Part shown: piece by piece, positions 45,944-57,518 of the stretch
Layout of the letters: every line of letters starts with the position of its first letter
Position numbering within the stretch: position 1 is the stretch's first letter
Assembly (NCBI GenBank): GCA_026214975.1
Contig: JAOBSW010001120.1
Coordinates: forward strand, 55,533 to 119,532
DNA length: 64,000 bases
Source: Gentiana macrophylla
Taxonomy: Eukaryota > Streptophyta > Magnoliopsida > Gentianales > Gentianaceae
Direction of reading: 5' to 3'
Made by a program: the position numbers and the translations under genes
Notes under the pieces: model-generated
Databases searched by the model: none
What the model was told of the DNA's origin: nothing
What the model saw: only the letters and a program-made list of their open reading frames with translations

Positions 45944-48058
45944 GTGGAATTCTCCCATGGTGAACCTTAGCTGCCCTTTTCATTTAAACTTTCCTTAGAA
46001 TCCATTAATTATTTCTTTTTTTCCTTCTATTGCTTAATCCAAAACTAATTCTAAGACCCACCTTCTCACATAATCAGCCACGTTAATTTACCAAATTCCC
46101 TTCAGCAAGACACATGCCACACTCTATCCAAGTTCCTTCGGCCGCAAAACAATTCCATGCAAAAATTCATAAACAAAAACAAGGAGGAGTTGTTTCTGTG
46201 ATATGTAATGAATTGGTGGCCACAAAATGACTTCCATAAGGTGAGAAATATTAATACGGAATAAGTGTCATACAGATCATATTTGTACGCGGTGGTGGTG
46301 TCCAGGTGCTTATAAAATCCTATGAATATGACGATTCCATGACGGAGTTGATCACTGATTACGACTCAAGAAGGAAGGCGATGGCGGTTTATTGTTGTAT
46401 GGGTTGTGATTAGAAACGGTAGGTTCTCTTAAGAAACACCATTGATATGGTATGGTGGTTGTGATGGTGAAAAATTGGAGCTCGAAGGTCATGACAATCA
46501 GCTATGCTAGAAATGGTAGCCGGCGACGAGGACGGAAATATTTTTTTGGATCAGGCCATGGTGGTTTCAGGCTGTCAACAATGGTTACAAAAGAAGGTGA
46601 AAATATTGGTATTATGGTAAAAAAATTCATGAAGGAGACCATGTATTCGTACCCTTAGATAGATGTCTACATTTGAAGTTCCAAGAGTTAATAGACTCAT
46701 TCGTTTCTTCCGTTATGATTATTTATTTCTATTTTGATATAATGAACAGTAAATATATTAAGCTATTACTCAAAAATAAATACTCCTATAGATTAGCCGT
46801 TATACATGGTTCACCCATGCGTGGGGTTTATCTGCTATAATAATCTCAACTTAGCAAAATACTATCTCATTTCATCAATCACAACTACAGATATGAAGTT
46901 TAAATTATCCTATTTTTTATCAAATGTTTGACAACATTTCAGGGACTATAATCTGCCTTACAAATGTTTAATAAAACCATAAGATAACTTTTGTATAGTA
47001 AAATAAAATAAATAAGTAAACGATCTTCTAATAATTAAACATCATGAAAATATTTATATAAAAAAAATGGTCATAGAACGATAATAAAATGATATCATGG
47101 ACATTTGTTTTAAAATCTCGGTGAAACAAACGAAAAATTGGGGCGTTATAATAAATATTATATGCATAAATACAACACACAATTTTTTGGGTCAATGTTT
47201 TTATTTTATTTTTTACTACAGATGTTGTTTCAAGCTTGTTAGCATCGGTCAGACCAAAACAATGAATATTCTATCATTATATCCGATATTTATGTAATCA
47301 AATAGCGCCATGATTAAAACTTATGGTCAGCTACTTTATGAGCGTTTGTGCTGTTTTGGCAGTCTAACAATTTCCATGTGGACCATGTGGTATTGTGGTG
47401 TTTTGATGTTTAATGCTGATATTGTGTTATTGGGGTCATTGATATTCTACCGTCACATTTTCCATCCATTTCATGTACAGTTCACGTGCTCTGGTGATAA
47501 TGTTAAAGTATCAAAATGCTTTCTTTCCAAGCCAACTCTTTTTATATTGCTTAATAATTAGTTTCATGCTATGCTTTGCTGCGGGGAAAAAGAATGGGTA
47601 AAGGAAAACATAGCTTAGAACATTCACCTGCTTTAATACTCCCAAAATAATTGCTTCCATTTTTTAACTTCATCAACACTGGTGAATTCAAATGCACACT
47701 TGAAATAACAAAAAGAAGGCATACATGAGATATATGTAGCAAATTATAATTTCGTGAATAGTATATGTACGTATATATACCGTGACGTAAAGTGGCTGTT
47801 TCGGTATTTGTTAGTTCTTTCTTGTTACTTAGGTTATAGGTCAAATGTATGCACCGTGTGGGTAGCCATGGTGGCTGCGTTTCAATGGAGAAGTTCTTTC
47901 ATGGATTTGGCTTCTAAGTTTGTAGCCATGGTGGCTGTATTTCTCTATGGCATTTTGTTATTGTAGATCCGAGGCTCAAACGAATCAAGGATGAACTTGA
48001 TATGCATTCCGCCATTCTTCTTAACAGGTTTGTGTTTGTTCTAATTTTTAATTTGCTT
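45944..48058. other. No recognised gene; one exon-like block at its right end
   Basis: AT-rich unique-looking DNA. GTAGCCATGGTGGCTG occurs twice (near 47852 and 47922). At 47967-48031 a segment preceded by TTATTGTAG and followed by GTTTGTG reads DPRLKRIKDELDMHS, which looks like a real exon of an unrecognised protein, but no partner exon was found. Confidence 0.3.
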
Positions 48059-48065
48059 TTCTTCC

Positions 48066-48902
48066 CATGGCCGGCCCTATGTTAAGGCCACCAGAGCCTG
48101 AGTGCTTCAAGCTAGTGTGTGGAGGCAACTGATCGTGTTTCGTTAAAAGAAAAAAAATTCGTATAGATTTAATCCGATCCAACCTAATATAATATGTTAA
48201 TTTTCTTTTTTGATAAAAACCCTTTTTTTTTTTACTCCAATCGATAAAGTTCCCAATAAAAAAATTTACTTGGCCCAAAAAAAAAAAGACATACAAACAA
48301 GTTTTATTAATTTTTTGCATTTACGGATGTTAAAAACGCGATAAGTGTTGGAAAAATATAGTACTTAGGATTTGACAGAAAATTAGAAATTCCAAGGAAC
48401 GTTAATAACGTTGTCTTTTAAGATGTTTCGTCCCACACGATTTGTCACTAAGGGATCAAATGAAAATCTATTTCATGATACAATGGAGGTGTTTGATTCA
48501 AACAGTGACTTGTTTGAATCAAACCCGAGGACAATCAAAGTTTTTCTGATTATGTTGTCAAACTTATGAATTTTCGTCTGCATACTTACGCTTTTATAGT
48601 TTGAAGTCACTTCATAAACGAATGGAAGACTCGCTGCACGAAAAGGTAGGGTTATCACTGCATCACCGGATGAAAGCATGCAAACTTTACACGAAAGGGT
48701 AAGTACATATCAGTTCGAAAATACATGTATCTGAAAACCCCGTTTCGTTGCGATAACATTAATTCGTACGGCTACTCGTATGTAAACGATAACCAAAATA
48801 TTTATTTAACAATAAGTATTTTTTTTTAAAAAAACAACTTCAACTAAAATATCCAATTCGGAGACTTGGTCTTAAGCCCAACAAAAGCGATGGCCGGCCA
48901 TG
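48066..48902. mobile_element. hAT-like non-autonomous element
   Basis: Perfect 11-bp inverted ends CATGGCCGGCC / GGCCGGCCATG. TTCTTCC flanks both sides (48059-48065, 48903-48909), a 7-bp match where hAT duplications are 8 bp. GGCCGGCCC ends are common for plant hAT derivatives. The interior is A/T-rich and non-coding. Confidence 0.65.
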
Positions 48903-48966
48903 TTCTTCCTATGCTGAAGTGTATGTCTGACTCGTTGATTTTGATTATATGAGAATTTAGTGAATA

Positions 48967-49230
48967 CTCCTTCCGTTCCGAATTATCTGAGGCAGTTGCC
49001 AAAATCACACATATTAAGAAAATGGAGTTAATGCATTGACTTTAAAATAAAATGACTAAAAAGTCCTTGGATATAATTAATGTGGCATTGTTTTTTATAT
49101 ATCCTATTGCAATAAAGAAGGGTAAAGCAAGGAAAAGAATCATTAATGTTGCATTGGAAATGTAACTGTCTCACATAATATGGAACAAATTATTTTGGCA
49201 ACTGCCTCAGATAAATTGGAACGGAGGGAG
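48967..49230. mobile_element. Stowaway MITE
   Basis: TA duplications at 48965-48966 and 49231-49232. The left end CTCCTTCCGTTCCGAATTAT is matched by the inverted right end CTCCCTCCGTTCCAATTTAT, and the match continues through CTGAGGCAGTTGCCAAAA. 264 bp, non-coding. Confidence 0.9.
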
Positions 49231-49391
49231 TACTGAATAGTGGATTGTAATTTCCAAATGGCATATGCACGTGAGATTCATATTCTTAGAATTTATATGA
49301 GTTTTTTCAAGGAGAGTGACGAAAGTGATTCCAACTGGTCCAGCAAGCAGAGCACTATGGTTGTAAATACTTAAATTTTTGTGCATAGGTG

Positions 49392-50790
49392 TGTTAGCAT
49401 TCATACAACCAAACAAGAATTGAAAAGGAGAAGATGAATGCTGGAAGCTTGTGACAGTAAAATGAAAAGCATACCTAGTAGAATACAAGAGAGAGGCTTA
49501 TATAGCCAGGCACAAAGCAAAACTAAAAGGAAAAAAAACTAAAAAAACCTTTAAGGCTAAAATACTAATAGCTAATATAAATATATATGCTAACACCCCC
49601 CTCAAACTCACGACGGTACAGTAAGAAGCATAGAGAGTTTGTCAACAAAAAATCTATGACACTCGACAGTGTGAGACTTCGTGAAGAAGTCAGTCAACTA
49701 CAAGGATGACGGAGTAAACGATAGAGAAATGGTGCCGTGATCCAAATGATGCCGAGTGAAATGACAGTCAATCTCAATGTGTTTGGTGCGCTCATGAAAC
49801 ACCATATTGTGAGCAATCTGAATGGCACTATTATTATCACAATACATAGGAGTGGGGTCAGAAAGAGTAACTCCCATGTCAGCCAGTAACCAACGCAACC
49901 ATATAATCTCAGCCGTAGTGGAAGCCATAGCACGATACTCTGCCTCGGTGGAAGAACGGGAAACTACATCTTGTTTCTTGCTTTTCCACGAAATAAGAGA
50001 ATCACCAAGAAAAATACAAAACCGGTCGTGGACTTCCGAAAAGTCGGATCACCCATTAATCTGCATCGAAAAGCACAAAGCTCCAAGGAAGAAGTGGATG
50101 GAAACAAAAGACTCGTAAAGAGATCTCCGTAGTAACGCAAAATACGCGCAACAACAAGAAATTTCAATGGTGAGTCTTTGAAATAAAGCCCGACTAACAA
50201 TGTGAACAAAGATAGGCAATATCGTGGGCGAGTGATCATCAAATAAACAAGATCGCCAACAATGGACCTATCGGAGTGGGATCTGCAGAGGAGTGCCATC
50301 ATCGAGGAGTATACTTTGCATTCAGCTCGAGAGGAGTGTCAGAGGTGCGAGTGTCAGTGAGCCGTGCACGGTGAATAATATCAGCAGCATACTTGGACTG
50401 AGAGAGGAGGTAACCTCGTGGTGAGGAGGCAACTTCAATTCCCAAAAAATATCGTAAAGGGCCCAAATCTTTCATCTCAAAGCAACGGGACAAGGTTGCT
50501 TTCAAATCCAAAATACCATCAACATCATCACCCGTAATAATCATATCATCAACATATAACAAAAGGTGAACACGACCAGCAGAAGTCGATCGAACAAATA
50601 AAGCAGAGTCATAAGGGCTAGAGACAAATCCAAGGGAAATCACAACCCGAGAAAATCTATCATACCAAGCCCGAGGGGCTTGTTTAAGGCCATACATCGC
50701 CTTCTTAAGGAGACAAACCTGTCCTGGAGCATGAGAAACACCTGGTGGGGGAACCAAATACACTTCTTCCTTCAAGGTAATGAATGCACA
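49392..50790 (-). mobile_element. 5'-truncated copia element with 3' LTR
   Basis: The minus-strand 3' LTR (49392-49595, TGTTAGCATATAT...ATGCTAACA) is preceded by a purine tract (GAGGGGGG, 49596-49607). RT and RNase H remain; gag, protease, integrase and the 5' LTR are absent. The LTR has TATATAAG near 49500. Confidence 0.85.
49698..50775 (-). pseudogene. copia reverse transcriptase C-terminal half and RNase H
   Basis: The RT part (50299-50775) has LLKKAMYGLKQAPRAWYDRF, LLYVDDMIITGDD and MKDLGPLRYFLGIEVA. The RNase H part is in shifted frames (49964-50302 and 49698-49928), with IAHNMVFHERTKHIEIDCHF at its end. The catalytic YVDD is intact. The family differs from the copia at 12096-16663 in LTR sequence. 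Confidence 0.88.
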
Positions 50791-50803
50791 CTAAGTGTAG
50801 GTG

Positions 50804-51176
50804 AGGGTAGGTTAAAAAAATCCCAAAGTGGCAATGAAATTAAACCGAATGTGTGACAGAGATATAGATATAAGTCTATATCACACCCGAGGCACAGGCA
50901 CGGGGCAACCGATTAATGTTTTATCTCTGTTATTAAATCATTTTTAGAGATGAGAATAACACATCAACATTAGTTAGTATATCATATCTAAATAGATCAA
51001 TCCTTACGAGTCATTAACCAAAATGGTTTCATCATATTAAATCCGAGGGGCATCATAGTGTACTGCATCATCTATGACCTTAATAAAGATTATATCAACA
51101 TTACACTAATCAGTGAATCATTAAACAAATTATAACAAAATTATATTCTGATTTCATCACTTTTACAATATAGTAT
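50804..51176. other. No recognised feature
   Basis: AT-rich DNA with the inverted motif GATATAGATATAAGTCTATATC near 50870-50892. Nothing coding. Confidence 0.4.
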
Positions 51177-51184
51177 ATCATATT

Positions 51185-51651
51185 CAATGTTCTAAAAATC
51201 GCTAGGCGAAGACGACGCGCTACAGGGGCGCCTAGGGCCCAGGGCGCCTAGGCGGCGCCCAGGCGCTTTTAGGGGTTTTTAGGGTTTTAAGGGGGTTTTA
51301 GGTTTTTACGGGGGTTTTAGGGTTTTACGGGGGTTTTAGGGTTTTAAGGGGTTTAGGGTTTTATGCCTCTTTCTTGTCTAACACTTGGGAAAACTTGGAT
51401 GTTCGCCAGATGAAAGTCATGAAACCCTAATTGCCTAGAAGGACCTAAGAGGGCCTAGAAGGGCCTAGAAGGGCCTAGAAGGGCCTAGGAGCGCCCAGAA
51501 GGGCCTAGGAGCGCTAGAGGGCCCGAGGCGCCAGAAAATCGCCCAACACACGTCGCCGCCCAGAAGTCGCCCAGAGCCAAGCGAGACGCATACAGGTGCG
51601 CTAGGAGCTAAGCGAGCGCTGGCGGCCGCCAGAGGCGATTTTAGAACATTG
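51185..51651. mobile_element. hAT-like element with GGCGCC-rich ends and telomere-like core
   Basis: ATCATATT flanks both sides exactly (51177-51184, 51652-51659), an 8-bp duplication. Inverted ends are CAATGTTCTAAAAATCGC and CAATGTTCTAAAATCGCC. Inside are GGCGCCTAGG words, a stretch of degenerate GGGGTTTTAGGGTTTTA (51268-51362), and GGGCCTAGAA repeated four to five times (51449-51510). Confidence 0.8.
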
Positions 51652-51659
51652 ATCATATT

Positions 51660-52513
51660 CAATTAATATTTCATTGAACACTAATCAAATCAACGCTATA
51701 TTTTGTTGACTCGTCAATCGAATATTAAAAGAGCACAAATTCGATTTCATCAACATTCAAACAAGACTACGGGATTGGGGATGAAAAATAAAATGAGTCA
51801 AACTGTTTTACCTTTCCGATTTGGATTCGGGTCAACCATATCGATTGAAATCGAGCATGAAGCAGACTAGAAGACGTGTTTATTGACCAAGAAAGGTCGG
51901 ACCTTTTGCATCGGACTTTTGCAGGATCAAGGAGTAAGTGTTCATCGAAAAACACCATGCCATTCGTCAAAGGTGAATCTTGAGGATGAGCATCGATCCA
52001 AATTGTTGACCGGTTTGAATATTAAGACCTTGAATCGGTTCAAGCGGCTTCCGGAGATGATTAAATCATCGAATCTGTTGTAGCATCGAAACGCCATGCC
52101 ATTGACCATGAGAGGCTGCGTTTTCATCGATATGAGCCGAGTCTTGAACGAAGGTCAAACCTTTATCATTTGAATCACGAGCAACATCGATTATGACAAA
52201 AAAGTCAGGCCTTTAGTAATGAATCGAGATGAGATTTGGTCAAGTTTGATATTCAAGCAATTAATCAAAGGTATCAACTTTCAAGGGAGAAGGAGATGGA
52301 ACGGTGAAGTTTTAGAATGATGAAGAAGGGTGATTAGAAAATGGAACGGTAGAAGTGGAAGAACAGTTTTGACCGAAAATTGAAGGTGAATCGGTGTGAG
52401 GTGGGGGGATGGGATGAAGTTAATGGGAGGCTGCTGAATTTGGGAATAGAGAATTAGGTTTAGTGGGGTGTAAATGTGTAATGGGTAGCGTTATATTTGG
52501 TGGATATAAGAAT
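51660..52513. other. No recognised feature
   Basis: Moderately AT-rich; several imperfect words (CATCGA, ACCTTTCATC-like) recur, and CACCATGCCATTCGTCA/CGCCATGCCATTGACCA occur near 51950 and 52091. It may be an LTR remnant; no ends found. Confidence 0.3.
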
Positions 52514-52522
52514 GTAGATGCA

Positions 52523-52724
52523 GGGAAAAAGATCCCCGACGGTACAGCCTCCTGTTGTACCGAGTTGTACATCCGAAACGGTGTCGTTTCGGATCAAAAC
52601 GACGTCGTTTTGATTATATTTCTTTTAGGTCGAAACCAAACGGCGTCGTTTCGGGTCGATACGACGTTGTTTTGATGCACAATTGGGCGAGTTGTGCAAT
52701 GTGTACCAGCGGGGATCGGGGTCC
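52523..52724. mobile_element. Mutator-like MITE with AAAACGACGTCGTTTTG palindromes
   Basis: GTAGATGCA flanks it on both sides (52514-52522, 52725-52733), the 9-bp duplication of Mutator-like elements. Ends pair as GATCCCCGACGGTAC and GATCCCCGCTGGTAC with a few bases outside. The interior has GAAACGGTGTCGTTTC, AAAACGACGTCGTTTT and AAACGGCGTCGTTTC. Confidence 0.75.
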
Positions 52725-53039
52725 GTAGATGCAGGCCGACTGAGTATAGATGTAAATGTATCACAAAGGAATTGGACATCTATTTAGTAAACATGTAAAT
52801 ATTAGAATCACCATATGTTTTTAAATGAAACAATTTATAAGATACTAATATTATCATATGGATAAACAAACTAGATAATATACATATATGACCCTTAAAA
52901 GTAAATTATATTTTGGGATATCCAATGTTACTAATATCACATAGCACTTATATACTTACAATGGATAACACATAAGAAATGTGTCAATGTATCATCAATG
53001 TATCATAGTAAGAGTAATCTTAAGTAATAGAAGATAACT

Positions 53040-53162
53040 GCACCAATGTACATACCTTAGTGGTCGTCACTAGGGTTTACCCGGGCTTCCGAGTGGGGAG
53101 ACCCGGGTTCGATCCCCCACCCCCGTAGTTTAGGTCTTTCGTTTCAGTGAAAAAAAAAAAAA
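53040..53162 (+). mobile_element. tRNA-derived SINE with poly-A tail
   Basis: Box A-like TTAGTGGTCGTCACTAGG and box B GGGTTCGATCCCCC, 40 bases apart, give an internal RNA polymerase III promoter. An A tract (53148-53162) ends it. AAGATAAC lies on both sides (about 53032 and 53162), a likely target duplication. Confidence 0.65.
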
Positions 53163-53169
53163 AGATAAC

Positions 53170-53403
53170 CCAATCAGAGATAGAGTTAGAATTCAAAAGA
53201 AAAATAAAGATATTAGTCAAGATAAAATTGGTTTATATGTCAGTGTTTATCTTTATATGTATTATTCAAATAAATTATTTATAATTTTATCTTTATCTTA
53301 AACTAGGATTCATCTCCTATATAAAGGAGAAGTTCTATTATCTTTATCTTTATATGGATTCATTTTATCGAACTTCAATAAAAAACATCAGTTCAATTTC
53401 TAT
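53170..53403 (+). repeat. Diverged copia-type LTR related to the 6638-6895 family
   Basis: GTTAGAATTCAAAAG, TTAGTCAAGATAA, CTCCTATATAAAGGAG and TTCAATAAAAAACATCAGTT follow in the order of the equivalent words in the 6638 LTR. The TATATAAAG is a likely TATA box. Borders are unclear. Confidence 0.45.
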
Positions 53404-53405
53404 TA

Positions 53406-53685
53406 CTCCTTCCGTTTCAATTTATCTGAGACAGTTGACAAAATCACGCATATTAAGGATGTGAGTTAATGTATTAACTTTTACAATTAAATGACTTGAA
53501 TGTCCTTGGATATAATTAATATGTCATTGTTTTTATATCTTCTAATGAAATAAATAAAGGTAAATCAAATAAAAACTCAATAAATGGTGTTTTGAAAATT
53601 ATATTATCTCACATAAAATAGAACAAAACATTTTAACAATTGTATCATTTTAACAATTGTACCAGTTATAGTTAAATGGAAGAGG
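53406..53685. mobile_element. Stowaway MITE, same family as 48967-49230, decayed
   Basis: Left end CTCCTTCCGTTTCAATTTAT with TCTGAGACAGTTGACAAAATCAC. The right end is decayed (AAATGGAAGAGG). TA at 53404-53405 and 53686-53687. A 17-base duplication ATTTTAACAATTGTA occurs near the right end. Confidence 0.75.
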
Positions 53686-54187
53686 TATTTTTCACAGTAT
53701 TTTGGTTTTCTTTAGAACTTCCACTTGCCTTCCCAACTCCTCTGTACTCTACTTTTTGTTTTACTCTTTCAGCTCCTTTTATTTGAATTGACCTGTTAAG
53801 ACATACTAGTAAACATTACTTTCGTGGTGTACAAATGGGGAAATACTCGTGTGGTGTTTTCACGTGTGGTTCAATATGAACTACACAGTTTAATTCTGTA
53901 TTTAAATTATGGTTATTATCGTTTCACCCGTCACTTTATCTCAAAATTCCTTTCCACACAAGTATTTTCCGTACAAAGGATTTGGCCTGCAGTGCTGCTT
54001 TTGTGGTTCAAATTCCAAATTTCAATGTTGATTGACATTCTTTCGACTCTTCCACGAAAGATGCGTGTAACATATATCAAAACAAACTTGATGTAAGAAA
54101 ATAATTACATAGTATGATAAAAATGTTCTTTAATTTGTATTAACATCCTTCTGGTTACGGTGATTAACAAAAAAAATTTATTTATTA

Positions 54188-54580
54188 TTTTTTTTTTTAA
54201 CCTTTTAATTTTATTAATAGGAGAAAAAGGTTTACAAGGTTTTGGGCCCTCCCGGCCTCTTCCAAAAATACATGTGTCCTCAATGATGCTTCCCATCTCC
54301 TTAAAGCTCAGTCAGAAAACCTATTGTGAGGAAAGCCAGGGTCTTTAGGAAATAGTGTGGCCACACGCATTGGAATAACTAGCCAAAAAGGAAGGAGATC
54401 TAATCTCTAAAAAAACGAAAAATTATAAAGATGCAATTCCTTTGGAAATCAAGGGAGTAAAACCTACTAAACTTGGAAATGAGAAGCCACTCCACAGGTG
54501 TGTCTTTCATCCCAGCAATCACCAAATGAGCCTGCAAAAGAGGAGCAAACACCAAGCTCCATAGCATATGTAAACAAGTA
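54188..54580 (-). mobile_element. Possible LINE 3' fragment
   Basis: A T tract followed by TTTTAATTTTATTAATAGGAG on the plus strand resembles a minus-strand LINE 3' end with poly-A. The rest is weakly open on the minus strand (54400-54585) without a clear domain. Confidence 0.35.
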
Positions 54581-54999
54581 TACAAAAATTATATTGTTAT
54601 CATTAGAATGGGGTGTAGTATGTAGTACATTGCATAGTATATATACGAGTCATAAACTGTACTTGCATATGGTTTATATTTTGTGTATATATGTAGTTTA
54701 AATTATACGTACAAACAAGTAGTATATGTGTAATATTTCGATTTTCGAAAAAAATGGTAGACATGTCATTTTGCGAAAATGAAATATTATTATGAAGTTA
54801 AGTTATGTGATAAATATATAAATGTATTTTGAAATTTTGTATATCTATATTAATATTTATGAGAAAAAAACTGTCAATTCACCCACATTTGGCTAATTGA
54901 CCCGGCCCAAACCTGGTTTCCTATACACATATATAAAAAAATAAAAAAACGAGACCCGTTTTCAGAAAATCATATACGTGCGGAAGTTTGGTCACATCC

Positions 55000-56160
55000 C
55001 ACATTCTCCTCCATTTTTGTGATAAACTTCCACCCACTCCCGTAAAACCGCTGCCCCATTCCATTTATCTTCCACTCTGCTATATTTTGTTCAAAATCTC
55101 TATAAATGAAACCAACCGTTGTTCATCAGCAATCTGAGCCCATTATTATTCGACGATGCTCTGTTACTATTTCCCTCTCTCTTTGTTTTTTTGTAAAATA
55201 ATTTTGTTTTGGGTTAATTTTAGAACCTCAAATATTGTGGCTACGGTTCCTCGGTAGAATAAATAGAAAAATAAATTGTACATTCATCTGTGATTTGTGA
55301 CTTTGATAGAGACGGTAACCCTTCTGTCCATGCCTTCATATGGAGTATGACGGATCACTTAGGTATGTTATTCTTTTTCTTGAATCTTTGGGTTTTTACA
55401 ATCACTTATGGATTTTGTGGATTGTAAAATACTTTTATGCGTTTAGATGATCAAGCGAATTCATTGAGGGTTTGAAAGAAGGCGTGCGGCGGATATGTTG
55501 GAACAAGGTAATTTATTTTCTTTCTCTTTTTTGTTTGCGGAAGGGATGTCATCGACACATTGTTTTTTTTTTTTTTTTTTTTTTTGCACACCGGATTATC
55601 GATTTTGATATTTTTTTTTTTGTGACAAGGGATTCTATAATTTTGTATGATCTAACATTACTCAACTTCTTATTTTTCCGGTACGACGTCGTTCAACATA
55701 TCATCAATTATATGGCTTTTTCTAAATAGATATTTTGTGCTCTGATAATTATTTGCAGGTGTAAGTTGATTTTTCATGATTTTATATGGGGATTATGCAC
55801 TATGTTATTGAATGTTCCACAAACTTTGGTTCAGTATTATCGTTATTAATATTATTATTATTACTATTGTTTTCTTTTTAAGTTGTACCAATTTGTGTTG
55901 GTACAACAAATGAAGATATAATTCTGCTTGGTTTATAACAACTATACTGCTTTTAGGTCTACTTATGAATCAACAAGCCCGGGATACATTTTTTTACAAA
56001 ATTGTATATTTAATATATATTTTACCATGATATTAGCGATTTTTTATTTCTTTCTGTATTTCTCGTCAAGGAGTGTTTCACTATGTGAAATGGATGTGGA
56101 TGTGGATGGAGTGAGAGACACAGCTTTATCGTATATATTACTCTGTGGGTAAGACTTTTA
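55000..56160 (+). other. Possible captured gene 5' region inside the Helitron
   Basis: TCTCTATAAATG (55101) looks like a TATA box. An intron-like T-rich stretch follows, and an open segment at 56085-56149 ends at GGGTAAG, a splice-donor-like site. No protein family is recognisable. Helitrons often capture gene pieces; this is inference only. Confidence 0.25.
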
Positions 56161-57124
56161 CACGTCGGAAACCTTTGTATTATTTTTCTTCCTGCTCATA
56201 GTTATTCTTTTTTTTCCACTCATTTATTGAGTTGTAACAATAAGTCATCTATAATCAAGTCTCAAGTCTGTCTTTTGAGTAAAATGTATTGAAGCTTTTT
56301 AACCAAAAATGTTTGGTGGTAAACGTTTGTTGATTTTGCCCATTTTGTGCAATTCTCTCATATTTCTCTACATTTACAACAACTCTCAAGTGGTTTTGTT
56401 AATCCCCTAAACATCATCTCATATTTCCATATGTTTGATATTAATCTTTTTTTCTTAAAACATCACTGTAAGGCTGCTGTGCATTTGACCTCTTCAATTA
56501 AAAAAAAATGCTTAAATTCACATTTTGCTTTACATTGTTAGTAAAATATGATCAGATTTTTTTATACTAAAATAATAACAATTCATGTAAATCATCTGCA
56601 ATGCATAACAATTGTTTGAATAGATTGCAGAAAAGGGTATTTTTTCCACCATATATTTATTGCTCTTATGGCTTTTCTGACCTATACACACCATTTCAGG
56701 ATTTCTTTTTTACTTAAGGATGCTTTGGACAAACACAAGAGGAGAGTTGACTTCAATCACTTATCCACTGTTAACGATCAAAACAAACATGTGTTTTAGT
56801 ATGCTCATCGTTACCACAGGGTTCACGAATGTTTGATTTTATTTTTTTTATGCCAACTCTCAAATCTCCACATGTTGTATAATTGGTATGCAAATGAGTC
56901 TTCATTTGACAACATATTAGGTTTTGTTGTTTTTGTACCGTTAAGAGACGGATGTTTTGTGGACTCTGTTTGACTAATTTTTTACTTCATTTTTTCATTT
57001 TACTTTTACATATCTCTTAAGATGTCTATTGATTTTTTTTTTTTTGGCTACTTTTACTTTTCATATTTTATAGAAGAAAAGTCCTTCCCACATTAAAATT
57101 TGACTTAAACATACACATTTTTCA

Positions 57125-57240
57125 TGCCTATGGTTGACCAAGAAGTTACGGATCTTGGTCACAAGTTCGAATCCGATGAGAAACCCATGTGGGTAATTGT
57201 CCTCTAAATAATATAATTACTTATCGGTAAAAAAACACAC
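57125..57240 (+). mobile_element. tRNA-derived SINE inside the Helitron
   Basis: Box A-like GGTTGACCAAGAAG and box B CAAGTTCGAATCCG are 30 bases apart. The tail TGGGTAATTGTCCTCTAAA...TTACTTATCGG with a short A run resembles plant SINE 3' ends. Confidence 0.6.
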
Positions 57241-57518
57241 ATTGTTTACAATTTATTATTTATTTTTAAAATTTACACCATCTCGTGCATTGCACGAGTT
57301 TTCATACTAGTATATAATATATATATATATTTGAGGAAAATTCTGATTTAATAGTAATTAAGGGTAATTAAGGAAAAGGAAAATAATTGGAAATATGTAT
57401 TTAAGAAAAAAAATACACTCAGTTACTCCCATAACCTAAAAATTATTCAGAATTTCTATCTACGCTCTTAGCAACGTGGGAGAGAGGGAGAAAAAGGCTA
57501 CAAGAGTTTTTCAGATAT

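Larger units (their letters stand above)
54844..57310 (+). mobile_element. Non-autonomous Helitron
   Basis: The 5' end is TCTATATTAATATTTATG after an A (54843). The 3' end is CTAG (57307-57310) before a T (57311). Eight bases upstream of CTAG is the hairpin CTCGTGC-ATT-GCACGAG (57282-57298). These are the defining Helitron ends: insertion between A and T, no target duplication, 3' hairpin and CTRR. No Rep/helicase is encoded, so it depends on a partner. The interior holds promoter-like and possibly exon-like DNA (see next entry) and a SINE. Confidence 0.8.

Noticed and set aside
50799..50803. AGGTG matching the 5 bases beside the copia LTR at 49387-49391, suggesting a complete insertion
   Set aside because: The sequence before it does not resemble an LTR end and the RT is truncated nearby; a 5-base match can be chance.
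51268..51362. Interstitial telomere from chromosome fusion
   Set aside because: Repeats are degenerate, very short and enclosed by transposon ends with a target duplication.
53060..53130. Possible tRNA gene (GGTTCGATCCC box)
   Set aside because: No acceptor stem or cloverleaf; poly-A tail and flanking repeat indicate a SINE.
57125..57240. Possible tRNA gene (GTTCGAATCC box)
   Set aside because: No cloverleaf pairing; structure fits a SINE.
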